The notes under the pieces are model-generated. The model saw nothing but the letters and a program-made list of their open reading frames with translations, was not told where the DNA came from and made no database searches. From Deltaproteobacteria bacterium (GTDB lineage: Bacteria > Desulfobacterota > Syntrophia > Syntrophales > UBA2210), in contig JAFGPZ010000254.1 in NCBI GenBank assembly GCA_016935935.1, positions 1 through 33,898 of the forward strand: 33,898 nucleotides of DNA, given 5' to 3'. Made by a program: the position numbers and the translations under genes. This document shows positions 8,852-17,499 of this stretch, one piece after another; the stretch's first letter is position 1, and every line of letters begins with the position of its first letter.

Positions 8852-9961
8852 TTAACTGATAAAACTCTCCAGCTTCGACGTGAGGATCTGCATATTCTTG
8901 CGGCCGTCGGCTCGTTCGAGGATCAACCCGCGATTGGCTGCACGTGCTCTGTGCCGAAGTTCGACTGACCTGATCGCCTTCGCAAGCGCTTCGCTGAGGT
9001 CTGCCGGACTGTCGAGCGGAACCAGTAGGCCGTTTTCGCGCAACGGGTTGACCCATTCCCGGTTTTGCGGAATGTCGGACAACACGGGAAAGAGGCCGCA
9101 TGAAAGGGCCTCGAGTAGACTTATCGACGTGCCGTCGTAACGCGATAATGATACATAAATATTAGAATTTTGAAGGATATCGAGCATCTCATCGTCCGTT
9201 ACGCCATTTCTGAACATGACCCGATCACGTATCTCGGCGGGCAGCAGGCGGTCTGCCTTCTCCATCGTTTCAGCCAAGAGCCGGCCAGGAGACGTGAAGA
9301 CGACTTCGATATTTTGAATTTCCTTATCCAGATTGGCCATACCCTCTATGAGATACCCGTTGTTATAAACTTCGGAGAAACCCCTTGTACAAACAATCCT
9401 CAGGTAATCTGCAGATGAATCGATGGGTTTAAATCGATCCGGATCGACGCCGTAGTAGAGCGGAACGACATTGGCTTTAGGTGCGAAAGCTCTAGTACGC
9501 TCCGCAAAGTATTGTCCGTTTGCAAAAACAACACGTGCCTCCGTCAGAGCATAGTGGCTCACCAGCTTCTGCCAGCCGCTCACCCTCAAGATGTCCCCCC
9601 CTCCCACAAAGACGGCATAAGGGCGAAACCCGCTCAGATAACTCATGACCGCCCATCCCCCGCCCCAAAGCGTCAATAACACATCCGCATCTATATCTCT
9701 GCATATCCTTCCAAGCTTCCTTGCATAAACAATGTATCGCAATCGCGATCCAGATGCATTGCGTATGAGATGTACTCCTGCGATTCTCCTCCTCATGTAA
9801 GCGATGTCCCTGCCGAACACCTCGCTTCTCTCGTGCAGGTAATCGTGCTGTCCCTGGGTCGAAAAATCGATCACATGGACCTCATTGCCGAGCTCTACGA
9901 GCCGTAAAACCGCCTGCCTAGACCACGGAGACAATATCGAGCAGAAGACCGCTAGGCGCAT
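8852..9961 (-). CDS. Family 4 (GT-B) glycosyltransferase
   Basis: This 369-residue GT-B enzyme has an N-terminal Rossmann domain with glycine-rich loop features (GNEVHVIDF, LLTLWGGGW). Its C-terminal domain carries VVPLYYGVDPDRFKP, and the donor-binding EX7E-like motif reads RYDGTSISLLEALSCG, with Asp in place of the first Glu. It probably adds a sugar from a nucleotide donor to the growing lipid-linked oligosaccharide with retention. Its ATG shares a base with the TAA of the SDR gene upstream (TAATG), which implies coupling. The donor cannot be assigned. Confidence 0.88.
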   Translation of the reverse strand: MRLAVFCSILSPWSRQAVLRLVELGNEVHVIDFSTQGQHDYLHERSEVFGRDIAYMRRRIAGVHLIRNASGSRLRYIVYARKLGRICRDIDADVLLTLWGGGWAVMSYLSGFRPYAVFVGGGDILRVSGWQKLVSHYALTEARVVFANGQYFAERTRAFAPKANVVPLYYGVDPDRFKPIDSSADYLRIVCTRGFSEVYNNGYLIEGMANLDKEIQNIEVVFTSPGRLLAETMEKADRLLPAEIRDRVMFRNGVTDDEMLDILQNSNIYVSLSRYDGTSISLLEALSCGLFPVLSDIPQNREWVNPLRENGLLVPLDSPADLSEALAKAIRSVELRHRARAANRGLILERADGRKNMQILTSKLESFIS

Positions 9962-10890
9962 TATTTTCCCCCCAGTTCATATAGCCATGCTTTGTGGAGG
10001 ACTTCTTTGAAATCGAGATTAGGCTTAAAACCGAATGCCTTACTGGCTTTTTGACAGGAGCCGTATATCGCCTTTACCTCGGAGTTGCGCATCAAAGACG
10101 GATCCTGCCTTACGCGGATCGGTCGATCTGAATTCGCCAAAAGTGCTTCGACTATCCAACCGATAGCAATGGGCCTACCCGAACATATATTGAAAATCTC
10201 ACCCCACAGCTCTCGCTGCATGATCCTAACGTAGGCGTCGACAACATCGTCCACATCCACGAAATCGCGCTCATCATCGAGATTTCCCACGCGAATCTCT
10301 GCCTCCCCATCGACTCTCATCGCCGTTTTTATCCTTCCCAAGAAAGCCCCCACGACGAGATCGGAAGGAACTCCCGAGCCTATGATGTTGAAAGGCCGCA
10401 CGACAACAACCTTCAGGCCGTATTGCCTCACAAAATCCAATGCGATCGAAGTGAGCGCATACTTGCTCAGCGCGTATGGACCCGTGGGATTGCATTGCCG
10501 GTCCTCAGTGAGCGGCATCGCCTCAGGCAGCTGGTGACCGTACTCAGCTGCCGATCCGACCACAAGCGTGCGCGCCCGGGGAAGGCGATCCCTGATGGCC
10601 TCCAGCAGTCGAATTCCACAGGACAGGTTTATGTCATTTATATCCGAAGGAGAACCCTGCTTGGTGCCCACCAGATGAAATACGAGGTCAGGCGAAATTT
10701 CTCCGATTATGTTCGATGCCAGCGAATCATCGAGCAGGTCTGCTGAAATATAACCCTCGAGCGCCAACCCTTCGGGGCACTCGTCTTTGATATCGACGCC
10801 GTAGATCTTTATGCCGGTCTCGCGGCGCAAACGCCGGATCAGATGCCTGCCGCAGAAACCGGCTGCCCCTGTAATTAGTGCTACAGCCAT
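9961..10890 (-). CDS. NAD-dependent epimerase/dehydratase, GDP-4-keto-6-deoxymannose reductase-like
   Basis: This 309-residue extended SDR has GAAGFCGRHL as its nucleotide-binding loop (residues 8-17), the VGSAAEYG block with catalytic Ser, GPYALSKYA giving the YxxxK pair, and VVRPFNIIGSG. The VGSAAEYG and P-L-T-E-D spacing resembles RMD-type reductases that make GDP-D-rhamnose, though closely related epimerases share it. It overlaps the sugar nucleotidyltransferase gene by ten bases, so the two likely act on the same nucleotide sugar. No GMD-type 4,6-dehydratase is present in the window, so either it lies elsewhere or this is a different C4 or C3/C5 enzyme. Confident for the superfamily, moderate for the reaction. 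Confidence 0.87.
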   Translation of the reverse strand: MAVALITGAAGFCGRHLIRRLRRETGIKIYGVDIKDECPEGLALEGYISADLLDDSLASNIIGEISPDLVFHLVGTKQGSPSDINDINLSCGIRLLEAIRDRLPRARTLVVGSAAEYGHQLPEAMPLTEDRQCNPTGPYALSKYALTSIALDFVRQYGLKVVVVRPFNIIGSGVPSDLVVGAFLGRIKTAMRVDGEAEIRVGNLDDERDFVDVDDVVDAYVRIMQRELWGEIFNICSGRPIAIGWIVEALLANSDRPIRVRQDPSLMRNSEVKAIYGSCQKASKAFGFKPNLDFKEVLHKAWLYELGGK

Positions 10891-11609
10891 GGTCTCTTGA
10901 AGTTTCCCCCTAGAAAGCGAGACGGATCCTCGGCAAAATCCGCACTCGCCTTCTGGTAATCGTCGAATCGACCAATGTCCTGCCAGTAGCAGTCAGTCTC
11001 ATAGCACAGTATGAGCCTGCCGTCCCTCTTCATCGACATCATCAGATCCGGCATGTCGAATCTCTGGTCCGGTGGAATATAACCAAGGCATTTCTTGGAC
11101 AGAACATTTATCCCCATGCTCACGTTATAGGGTATCGTAGGCTTCTCTATATAGGCATTGAGGACACCAGACTGCCCCATCTCGACTACACCATAATCGA
11201 TACCTACCTCTCTTCTATGCACAGCCAATGTGCCCCAAGCCTCCCTCCTGCAATGAGCATCATAGAGCGCTCCATAATCGATCGTGGTGAGAATATCGCC
11301 GTTCATAACCAGGAAATTATCATCAAGATCCGGGATCATGGACAATGAGCCTGCGGTGCCACGGGGGTCGTCTTCGCGAAGGTATTCGACCTTGATGTTC
11401 CAGCGCGAACCGTCTCCGATCGAGGCAACGAACAAATGCGTCATATGACCAAGTGTTATTACGACACGCCCTACTCCGGCCCTCGCCAACTGTGACAGCA
11501 CCACCTCGAGTATAGGCACATTGTCCAGGGGCAACAGAGGCTTCGGAATCACCATCGTGTAAGGTTTGAGACGTTTGCCCTTCCCACCAGCCAGTATCAC
11601 CGCTTCCAT
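10881..11609 (-). CDS. Sugar-1-phosphate nucleotidyltransferase (GDP-mannose pyrophosphorylase/RmlA-like)
   Basis: This 242-residue protein opens with the diagnostic VILAGGKGKRLKPYT signature (residues 4-18) and IPKPLLPLDN carrying the catalytic Lys. It then has DPRGTAGSL, the metal-site Asp in FLVMNGDILT, and YIEKPTIPYNVSMGINV. It should couple a sugar-1-phosphate with an NTP to make a nucleotide sugar. The short length without a C-terminal left-handed beta-helix is like HddC or WcbM heptose/mannose guanylyltransferases. The start has GGAGATAAACC directly before the ATG and overlaps the GT4 gene by 13 bases. It pairs with the following reductase. The nucleotide and sugar are inferred only. 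Confidence 0.9.
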   Translation of the reverse strand: MEAVILAGGKGKRLKPYTMVIPKPLLPLDNVPILEVVLSQLARAGVGRVVITLGHMTHLFVASIGDGSRWNIKVEYLREDDPRGTAGSLSMIPDLDDNFLVMNGDILTTIDYGALYDAHCRREAWGTLAVHRREVGIDYGVVEMGQSGVLNAYIEKPTIPYNVSMGINVLSKKCLGYIPPDQRFDMPDLMMSMKRDGRLILCYETDCYWQDIGRFDDYQKASADFAEDPSRFLGGNFKRPWL

Positions 11610-12733
11610 GGTTTATCTCCGTAACGGTTTTTGTTTATGAGTCGGTCATATGCGGCTTCCGTCTCCATGACCATCTTGTCAACTGTGAAGACCTCTTCGA
11701 TCCTCCTCCGTCCCGATCTCCCCATCCGGTCGCGCAGTTCTTCATCGGACAGAATCTTCCCGACCGCATCGGCCAAAACGACCGGATCGCCGGGGGTAAC
11801 CAGCAGCCCTGTCTCGCCATCGACCACCACCTCGGGACTGCCACCGACCCTCGTTGCTACAACGGGTTTGCTACAGGCCATGGCCTCGAGTATCACGTTG
11901 GGCATTCCCTCCCACCTCGAAGACAGGACGAAGACATCCATCGCCTTCAAAACATCTGGGACATCCGTACATGTGCCTAAGAGGTGCACTTTACGAGAAA
12001 TACCCAGCTCATGTGACAGTTTTTCCACATCGTTTTTCATAACGCCATCACCTGCGAGCAAACATTCTACATCGATACCTCGCGAACACAATTCACTGAC
12101 CGCCTTAATCAACGTCCTATGATCCTTCTGCGGAAAGAAACGCGCAACACTTCCAATGACCATCGCCGTTTTACTAAGACCCAAACGCGCTCTTACCTCA
12201 TCTGTTGAAGGCAAATCTTCAAAACGATCTAATGAAACGCCATTTGGTATGACTTGAATCATTCCAGAATGAAGCCCATCGCGTTGAACAAGGATATCTC
12301 TCATTAACACAGTATTCGATATCATAAGATGGTTGAAGACTCCGGCAAATTTATTGATGACCCTGTACCGAATTGCATCATTGGGATCCGCAAGGCGCCA
12401 CCCCCCGACAATAAACGGAACACCTGCAATTTTTGCCGCTAGCGTACCCCACAAAACACCAGTTGAGAGATATCCGTGAACGATGCAAGGCTTTATCCTC
12501 CTGAATATGCGAATTAGTCTAGGCAATCTTGTAATGTCATACCGCATCCCCTTTTTAACGATAATCACTTCACAGACTTTTTCATACTCACTTTGCATTC
12601 CTGCACCTTCAGACAAACAAACTACGGTAGGTTCATACTTTGCCCTATCTAACCGCTGTACTAACTCCAAAAGCTGTCGCTCAGCTCCACCAAACCCTAG
12701 CTGGCCAATTACATAGATAATTCTTTTGTGCAT
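11597..12733 (-). CDS. Family 4 (GT-B) glycosyltransferase
   Basis: This 378-residue enzyme starts with IIYVIGQLGFGGAERQLLEL, the nucleotide-sugar GT-B N-terminal motif with GGAE. Its C-terminal domain has GSVARFFPQKDH, LLGTCTDVPDVLKAMDVFVLSS, the EX7E motif in EGMPNVILEAMACSKPVVAT, and GGSPEVVVDGETGLLV. This is a canonical GT4. The ATG at 12733 is used because GAGGGATAC precedes it; the longer frame to 12769 would overlap the polymerase gene. Base composition changes inside it: the C-terminal half is G+C richer than the N-terminal half, which lies toward the A+T-rich middle block. Confidence 0.91.
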   Translation of the reverse strand: MHKRIIYVIGQLGFGGAERQLLELVQRLDRAKYEPTVVCLSEGAGMQSEYEKVCEVIIVKKGMRYDITRLPRLIRIFRRIKPCIVHGYLSTGVLWGTLAAKIAGVPFIVGGWRLADPNDAIRYRVINKFAGVFNHLMISNTVLMRDILVQRDGLHSGMIQVIPNGVSLDRFEDLPSTDEVRARLGLSKTAMVIGSVARFFPQKDHRTLIKAVSELCSRGIDVECLLAGDGVMKNDVEKLSHELGISRKVHLLGTCTDVPDVLKAMDVFVLSSRWEGMPNVILEAMACSKPVVATRVGGSPEVVVDGETGLLVTPGDPVVLADAVGKILSDEELRDRMGRSGRRRIEEVFTVDKMVMETEAAYDRLINKNRYGDKPWKR

Positions 12734-12762
12734 GTATCCCTCAATACAAGTCTGATGGATTC

Positions 12763-14289
12763 TCAACACCTTCTATGACGAAAAACAATAAATGCTGTAT
12801 AGAAGGGTACTGAAAAAAAAGTAAAATACGGAGGTATGTAATTCAAATTAGCAATGACTAAGAAATGAGCGGTAAATGCGGTATAGATCGTAATCATTGC
12901 GCCGTACACATTCCGAGCGCTACCTGCACGAACATATGCCCTCGAGAAAACGCTAACTAACAATCCCATCAAGACAAATCCAATTACGACGCCCCACATC
13001 CCAAAGTTAAAATATAGCTCGCCCGGAGGGCCGTAGCGCGGGTTGCCTATGGTCAATTCAGTCGACAAGCGCTGAAACACTTCTTGTTGGGTCGTTAATG
13101 GCGTCGCGCCCCCAAGCAATCCCGTCAATCCGGCAAACGCCGTTTTGCCATAAATGATTCCGGAAGCCATCGTTTCATCAGCTAAAACAAGTGTTCCCAT
13201 CGTATTTGTGAGATATTTGACGATGAAATCACCAATCCTCGCGCTTTCTCCCAATATCTCCAAAAACTCACCCCGATCAAAAGTATCATAAAAGGCCATG
13301 CCCCGTAGTATGCCAAGCAGAAATGAAAACGAGACTACCAACAAGAAATAGAGAACCAACCTTTTTAGAGTGAATTTACTGACGTACTTGTTAATAAGAA
13401 TCACTGAGAAGAAAAAAACCGTCAGTGACCTGCCGCGTCCACCAGTAGCGCAATTCAGAATGACATTCGCGAGCGATGCAAGCATGAGATAGACAACGAA
13501 TCTCTTATTACTGATATTATTTCTTACCCATGTACCCAGCACAAGGATTACCAATCCTACTGGAAGAAATTTAAGCATTATCGACCACTTCATACCGCCA
13601 TGTATATTCGCATCAATCCACTGCGTGGATCGCGAGTAGAAATGCAACATCTTCCCCAGATATGCCGACAATCCCTCCATAATGCCATAATTAGCTATCC
13701 AACCTATGAGTACAAAACAGATACCAAGCATAAGAAATATATCTGTCGTATCACCATTGACCTCCTTGAAGCAAAGATGACGGTCATCACGTGACAATAA
13801 CCGATAGCCCGCAATGAACGAAATCCAGGAAACAATGAGCACCAGATAGGATCGAACCGCAACGTTATACAGCGAGAATGCTGGACCAAGATCCCGACCG
13901 ATGCCAATCTGTGTAACTTCAGGAATCTCACGCAAACCATAAATGACGATCGGATTCATTAAAACGTGAAACACTGCAAATGTCATTGCTGCGATCAAAT
14001 AAGGATTAAAAAAATCTTTATGCCTTCTATATGCCGACATGCACGATCTGACTGGCAATAGCAAACATGCAAATTGGAGGACGCCTATGGTCAGGACTCT
14101 ATCAGTCGTGAAATAGTCTGATGATGACCATGATGGAATCAGCATCACAGCAGTTGTTGCAACGAGCGCAATAAGTGCAGCAACGCCGGTTTCGCCATGG
14201 AGCAATGCCCGAAGTTGGTCAACGCACTCACCGCCTTCGCATGCATGAACCGCTTCGGATTTTCTATTTACGAGTTCTCTGGTGGGCAT
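12763..14289 (-). CDS. O-unit polymerase, Wzy-like integral membrane protein
   Basis: This 508-residue, highly hydrophobic protein has roughly 12 predicted membrane helices. A C-terminal IGNPRYGPPGELYFNFGMWGV region matches the oligosaccharide repeat-unit polymerase family, in which a P-P-G-E-x-Y-x-N-F-G motif precedes the last helices. A larger extracytoplasmic loop near residues 375-430 contains the GLLGGATPLTTQQEVFQRLS stretch. Wzy joins flipped O-units in the periplasm. A polar 30-residue N-terminus (VHACEGGECVDQL) precedes the first helix. It overlaps the upstream GT4 by 22 bases. It is the best and only clear polymerase candidate in the window, although the 617-residue protein at 19138 should be kept as a second, weaker one. 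Confidence 0.83.
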   Translation of the reverse strand: MPTRELVNRKSEAVHACEGGECVDQLRALLHGETGVAALIALVATTAVMLIPSWSSSDYFTTDRVLTIGVLQFACLLLPVRSCMSAYRRHKDFFNPYLIAAMTFAVFHVLMNPIVIYGLREIPEVTQIGIGRDLGPAFSLYNVAVRSYLVLIVSWISFIAGYRLLSRDDRHLCFKEVNGDTTDIFLMLGICFVLIGWIANYGIMEGLSAYLGKMLHFYSRSTQWIDANIHGGMKWSIMLKFLPVGLVILVLGTWVRNNISNKRFVVYLMLASLANVILNCATGGRGRSLTVFFFSVILINKYVSKFTLKRLVLYFLLVVSFSFLLGILRGMAFYDTFDRGEFLEILGESARIGDFIVKYLTNTMGTLVLADETMASGIIYGKTAFAGLTGLLGGATPLTTQQEVFQRLSTELTIGNPRYGPPGELYFNFGMWGVVIGFVLMGLLVSVFSRAYVRAGSARNVYGAMITIYTAFTAHFLVIANLNYIPPYFTFFSVPFYTAFIVFRHRRC

Positions 14290-15398
14290 TTACCTGACTC
14301 GCCCATTATATAATCGTAAATACGGGCATATCTCTCTACATATCGCTCATAGGAAAAACTGGCAATAATGCGCTCTCGAGCGGCCTTGCCCATCGCAGCC
14401 CTCAACTCAGAACTTTCTGCAAGCTTAGTCATTGCCTTTTCCCAAGCGTCAACATCCTTCTCTTCCACATACCCTTCCAAACCGCTCTCAACCAACTGTT
14501 CAACACCCTCTGCGTTTTGAACTATAACAGGTAGCCCCCTCCCCATTGCCTCAAGGAGGGCATAATTTACGTAAACTATGTCAGAGGGTAATAGAAATAC
14601 ATTTGCTTCGCGAAAGAAAGCTGCTGGGTCATTTGTCCAGGAATGCAATTCGACGGGAACATTGCACCCCTTTATCATCTGCCGTAATTTTTCTTCTTTT
14701 CTTCGAGTGGCTGGAGATGAGACCGAACTCGACATACCAACAATGAGCAACTTTATATTACTTTTGTTATCGAGCCCCATTTTTGTGCACATCCTCAAGA
14801 AAGCTTCGAGGCATAATTCTGGATGTCTAAAAGGCTTAATAGAATTCATGTAGAGGAACGTGCATCCCTCCCTATCCGCAGAATGTGCCTCGTCGGGAGG
14901 CTGAATCGCGTTGGGCACATGCCACCGCAGCCGTTTACCCATACCATCCAGCATCTTTGGCATATATAATTCCTTATAAACCACGCCGCTAGCAAGTGTG
15001 TATGTCGCCCTAAAAAACTTCCGTCTCCACCATGGCATGGATCTTTGTAAATACTTTAATTCCTCGCCTCGAGCTATAATAAGGATGGGAACACGATTGA
15101 TCCTAGATATGAGGGCAGCAAAAAACGAAAAATAAGAGTGCGGGTATATCTCTACGACCGATGGGCGATGTACCCAAAAAACTCGCACTAAACAGGCAAG
15201 CATAGAAAAAACGACATAACGCGGATTAGACTTGTAAAGAGTCACACATGCATCATCACCGATAGTTTCCGATGAAGCACCAGTCGAATCTGTCGTGAGT
15301 ATCACGTAGTTATAGCCACAAGGACATAAACCACGGATCTGATGCATATTCTTATCTTTTACGGCATCGATGCCACAGATAAAGACTGTTTTATTCAT
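14268..15398 (-). CDS. Family 4 (GT-B) glycosyltransferase, divergent
   Basis: This 376-residue protein has the GT-B C-terminal pattern: LLIVGMSSS, CNVPVELHSWTNDPAAFFREANVFLLPS, LLEAMGRGLPVIVQNAEGVEQLVESGLEGYV, and a terminal ERYVERYARIYDYI. The EX7E motif is degenerate (SDIVYVNYALLEAMG, first Glu replaced). The N-terminal domain carries VEIYPHSYFSFF and ILIIARGEELKYL. It probably transfers one sugar of the repeat unit. The ATG lies eight bases after the acetyltransferase stop, without a strong ribosome binding site, so reinitiation after the upstream gene is likely. Confidence 0.85.
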   Translation of the reverse strand: MNKTVFICGIDAVKDKNMHQIRGLCPCGYNYVILTTDSTGASSETIGDDACVTLYKSNPRYVVFSMLACLVRVFWVHRPSVVEIYPHSYFSFFAALISRINRVPILIIARGEELKYLQRSMPWWRRKFFRATYTLASGVVYKELYMPKMLDGMGKRLRWHVPNAIQPPDEAHSADREGCTFLYMNSIKPFRHPELCLEAFLRMCTKMGLDNKSNIKLLIVGMSSSVSSPATRRKEEKLRQMIKGCNVPVELHSWTNDPAAFFREANVFLLPSDIVYVNYALLEAMGRGLPVIVQNAEGVEQLVESGLEGYVEEKDVDAWEKAMTKLAESSELRAAMGKAARERIIASFSYERYVERYARIYDYIMGESGKCPPENS

Positions 15399-15406
15399 GG
15401 ACGTGA

Positions 15407-15988
15407 TTATTCTAGATCATCAAGTTTCCTTATAAGACGAGCCGGGACTCCCGCAATCACACAATTTCCTTCGGGATAGCTTCTGTTCACTACTGACCCC
15501 GCACCGACTGTCGTATTAGGTCCAAGAACCACACCTGGCAAGACAACCGCATTCATGCCAATCCAGCAATTATCACCTATATGTATATCTTCTCCTGGCA
15601 AGTGCCTGTCGGGTTCTTCCGGCTCATGATTTGAGGTGATTATACCTACGTTTGGCCCAATCCAGACACCTTTGCCCAAAAAAATACGTGCATCCTGATT
15701 TTGAAAGTAACATCCAAACGACTGAAAATTCTTTATACTGTCCACATGAAACTGAATATTTTTTGCGTTCAAAATAACGATGTTAGGACTTACAGGCCAC
15801 GGTATATGCCTATTAAAACCAAAAAGTTTCTGAGTAAAAATCGACCGCCAAACCCACCGCCACCCCGTCAAACTATTATCAAAATACTTTCCCTTCAGAT
15901 ACTTACCATCAAAGAATATTTGTCCGACAAATCTCCACCACGCTATATAGATTCCCTTCAGCATCGACTTAAGTCTGCAATTTATCAC
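15407..15988 (-). CDS. Left-handed beta-helix sugar O-acetyltransferase (CysE/LacA/WcaF-like)
   Basis: This 193-residue protein has hexapeptide-repeat character in its C-terminal half. IFLGKGVWIGPNVGIITSN is followed by a catalytic-type His (NHEP) and then by IHIGDNCWIGMNAVVLPGVVLG and TTVGAGSVVN, ending with the usual CVIAGVPARLIRKL cap. The N-terminal third is aromatic and basic (IYIAWWRFVGQIFF, GWRWVWRSIF), as in membrane-associated WcaF-like enzymes. It should O-acetylate a sugar from acetyl-CoA. The start is a GTG overlapping the flippase stop as GTGA; an ATG eight codons on is possible. Confidence 0.87.
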   Translation of the reverse strand: MINCRLKSMLKGIYIAWWRFVGQIFFDGKYLKGKYFDNSLTGWRWVWRSIFTQKLFGFNRHIPWPVSPNIVILNAKNIQFHVDSIKNFQSFGCYFQNQDARIFLGKGVWIGPNVGIITSNHEPEEPDRHLPGEDIHIGDNCWIGMNAVVLPGVVLGPNTTVGAGSVVNRSYPEGNCVIAGVPARLIRKLDDLE

Positions 15989-17484
15989 GCCAATCCCTCC
16001 TGCCGAACGGTCTTCCTCCCACCCATCTGTTTAAAATAGGACATCAACGTGCCATCACGTAGAAAAACGACAGCTTCGTACAAAATCGCTATTGCTACGG
16101 CTGCTAACAAATAGGTTACTGAAGTGGGTTTGAACAAAATCTTTAGAGTAAGCATTCCAAGAGCAGCAATAAGAAAAATGAGACAACTTCTCAATAGCGG
16201 CAGGACGAACACTTTCAGCGACTGACCAGACATGCGTATACTCCACGCAGACAATCCCCCGTAAACAATAACCCCGGTTATTGAGAACAGTCCAAGTGCC
16301 AAATATACATTCCCAAGAATGCCGCCTATGAAAAGAGAAAGCAACCTTGTCATAAATATTACCATGTTCAGATAAAGAGACCATTCCTGCTTTTCATAAA
16401 TAGAAAATAATGTGCTCATAGGCGACGAAATGAAATTGAAAAAAACAAAAGGGGCCAGTATCTGAATATAGACACCTGCTTCCGGCCAGTTTTTCCCAAA
16501 TGCAACCAAGAATAAATCCCGACCAACAAGACAAAGCATCATAACTGGGAATAAGCCAATCACCACAAGGCGGTCATATACATTCTTTACTACATTCCCG
16601 ACTTCTCCCTGATTTTTCGCATCCGATACTCTTTGGTAGAAGACGCGCGCCACGGATTTTCCCACTACATTCATCGGAAGACGTACAACAGCTAGGCCAA
16701 GAGCATAATAGCCAACTACGACCGGATTGAAAAAAACGGCAAGCAAAACCGTTGGGAGCTGCCAAGACGCGGCATTGAGCAGGCCACTCCATATGTCGTA
16801 CTTGGGAAATTTGCTGTATTTCCTGAATCCAGCGATCATACTTTTCCATTTTATGCTTGCTACAAAGATTTTATTATCATCGCCCCATATATTTCGCCCG
16901 AGCATCGCTGTAGCCGTGCCTTGCCCGATAATGCCAGCTGCTATCATCGCTCCACTGCTAGTAATTCCGGCAAATCCTGCGCCGAGCTTGGTTAACTGAG
17001 TGGTAACAGAGGATAATACTTCTGCTACGGATTGTCGGCCAAAGTGTTTCGTTCGCGAATTCCAGTAATTGAGGGCAAGGAAAATGCCGTTGATCGCAAC
17101 CGTTATCGGGATCAGCCACAGGTATGCCTTCAACGCCGTGTCATGAACACGCTCAATGATCCATTCATTTCCAAAATACACCATTATGCCGCTTACCAGC
17201 GAAACCAACATCACCAAAAACAAGCTTACAGCCAGAAGATTTGCAGCCTCACCATCATCTTTCGGTAATACAATTGAAAATTCATACCTCATACAAGCCA
17301 CAACACCAATAATACCAACAATTGAACCGAATAATGCTGCGGTTCCAAACGACGCTGGCATGAACATTCTTGCTACGAGAGGGGCAACGACAATTCCCAG
17401 ACCCTGAGCAAGCGCACTTCCCGTCGCCAGTTTCAAAACGTTGCCAATAAATGACGATGATGATTTCACAGCCCTTTGAGACAC
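15985..17484 (-). CDS. Polysaccharide flippase, Wzx-like (MOP superfamily), first of two
   Basis: This 499-residue polytopic protein has about 12-14 membrane helices and the typical Wzx opening (FIGNVLKLATGSALAQGLGIVVAPLVARMFMPASFG). Mid-protein there is PKYDIWSGLLNAASWQLPTV, and a LAVVRLPMNVVGKSVARVFYQ block is shared with lipopolysaccharide flippases. It should move the undecaprenyl-linked O-unit across the inner membrane. The start is GTG with AAAGG five bases upstream. It lies 16 bp after a second, unrelated-looking flippase gene, which is unusual because one Wzx normally suffices. It overlaps the acetyltransferase by four bases. Confidence 0.88.
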   Translation of the reverse strand: MSQRAVKSSSSFIGNVLKLATGSALAQGLGIVVAPLVARMFMPASFGTAALFGSIVGIIGVVACMRYEFSIVLPKDDGEAANLLAVSLFLVMLVSLVSGIMVYFGNEWIIERVHDTALKAYLWLIPITVAINGIFLALNYWNSRTKHFGRQSVAEVLSSVTTQLTKLGAGFAGITSSGAMIAAGIIGQGTATAMLGRNIWGDDNKIFVASIKWKSMIAGFRKYSKFPKYDIWSGLLNAASWQLPTVLLAVFFNPVVVGYYALGLAVVRLPMNVVGKSVARVFYQRVSDAKNQGEVGNVVKNVYDRLVVIGLFPVMMLCLVGRDLFLVAFGKNWPEAGVYIQILAPFVFFNFISSPMSTLFSIYEKQEWSLYLNMVIFMTRLLSLFIGGILGNVYLALGLFSITGVIVYGGLSAWSIRMSGQSLKVFVLPLLRSCLIFLIAALGMLTLKILFKPTSVTYLLAAVAIAILYEAVVFLRDGTLMSYFKQMGGRKTVRQEGLA

Positions 17485-17499
17485 ATTACCTTTAAAGAT

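Noticed and set aside
8826..9101. N-terminal extension of the 4,6-dehydratase
   Set aside because: The extra 92 residues overlap the upstream glycosyltransferase, are Arg/Ser/Gln rich without family similarity, and the ATG at 8825 has a purine-rich ribosome-binding region.
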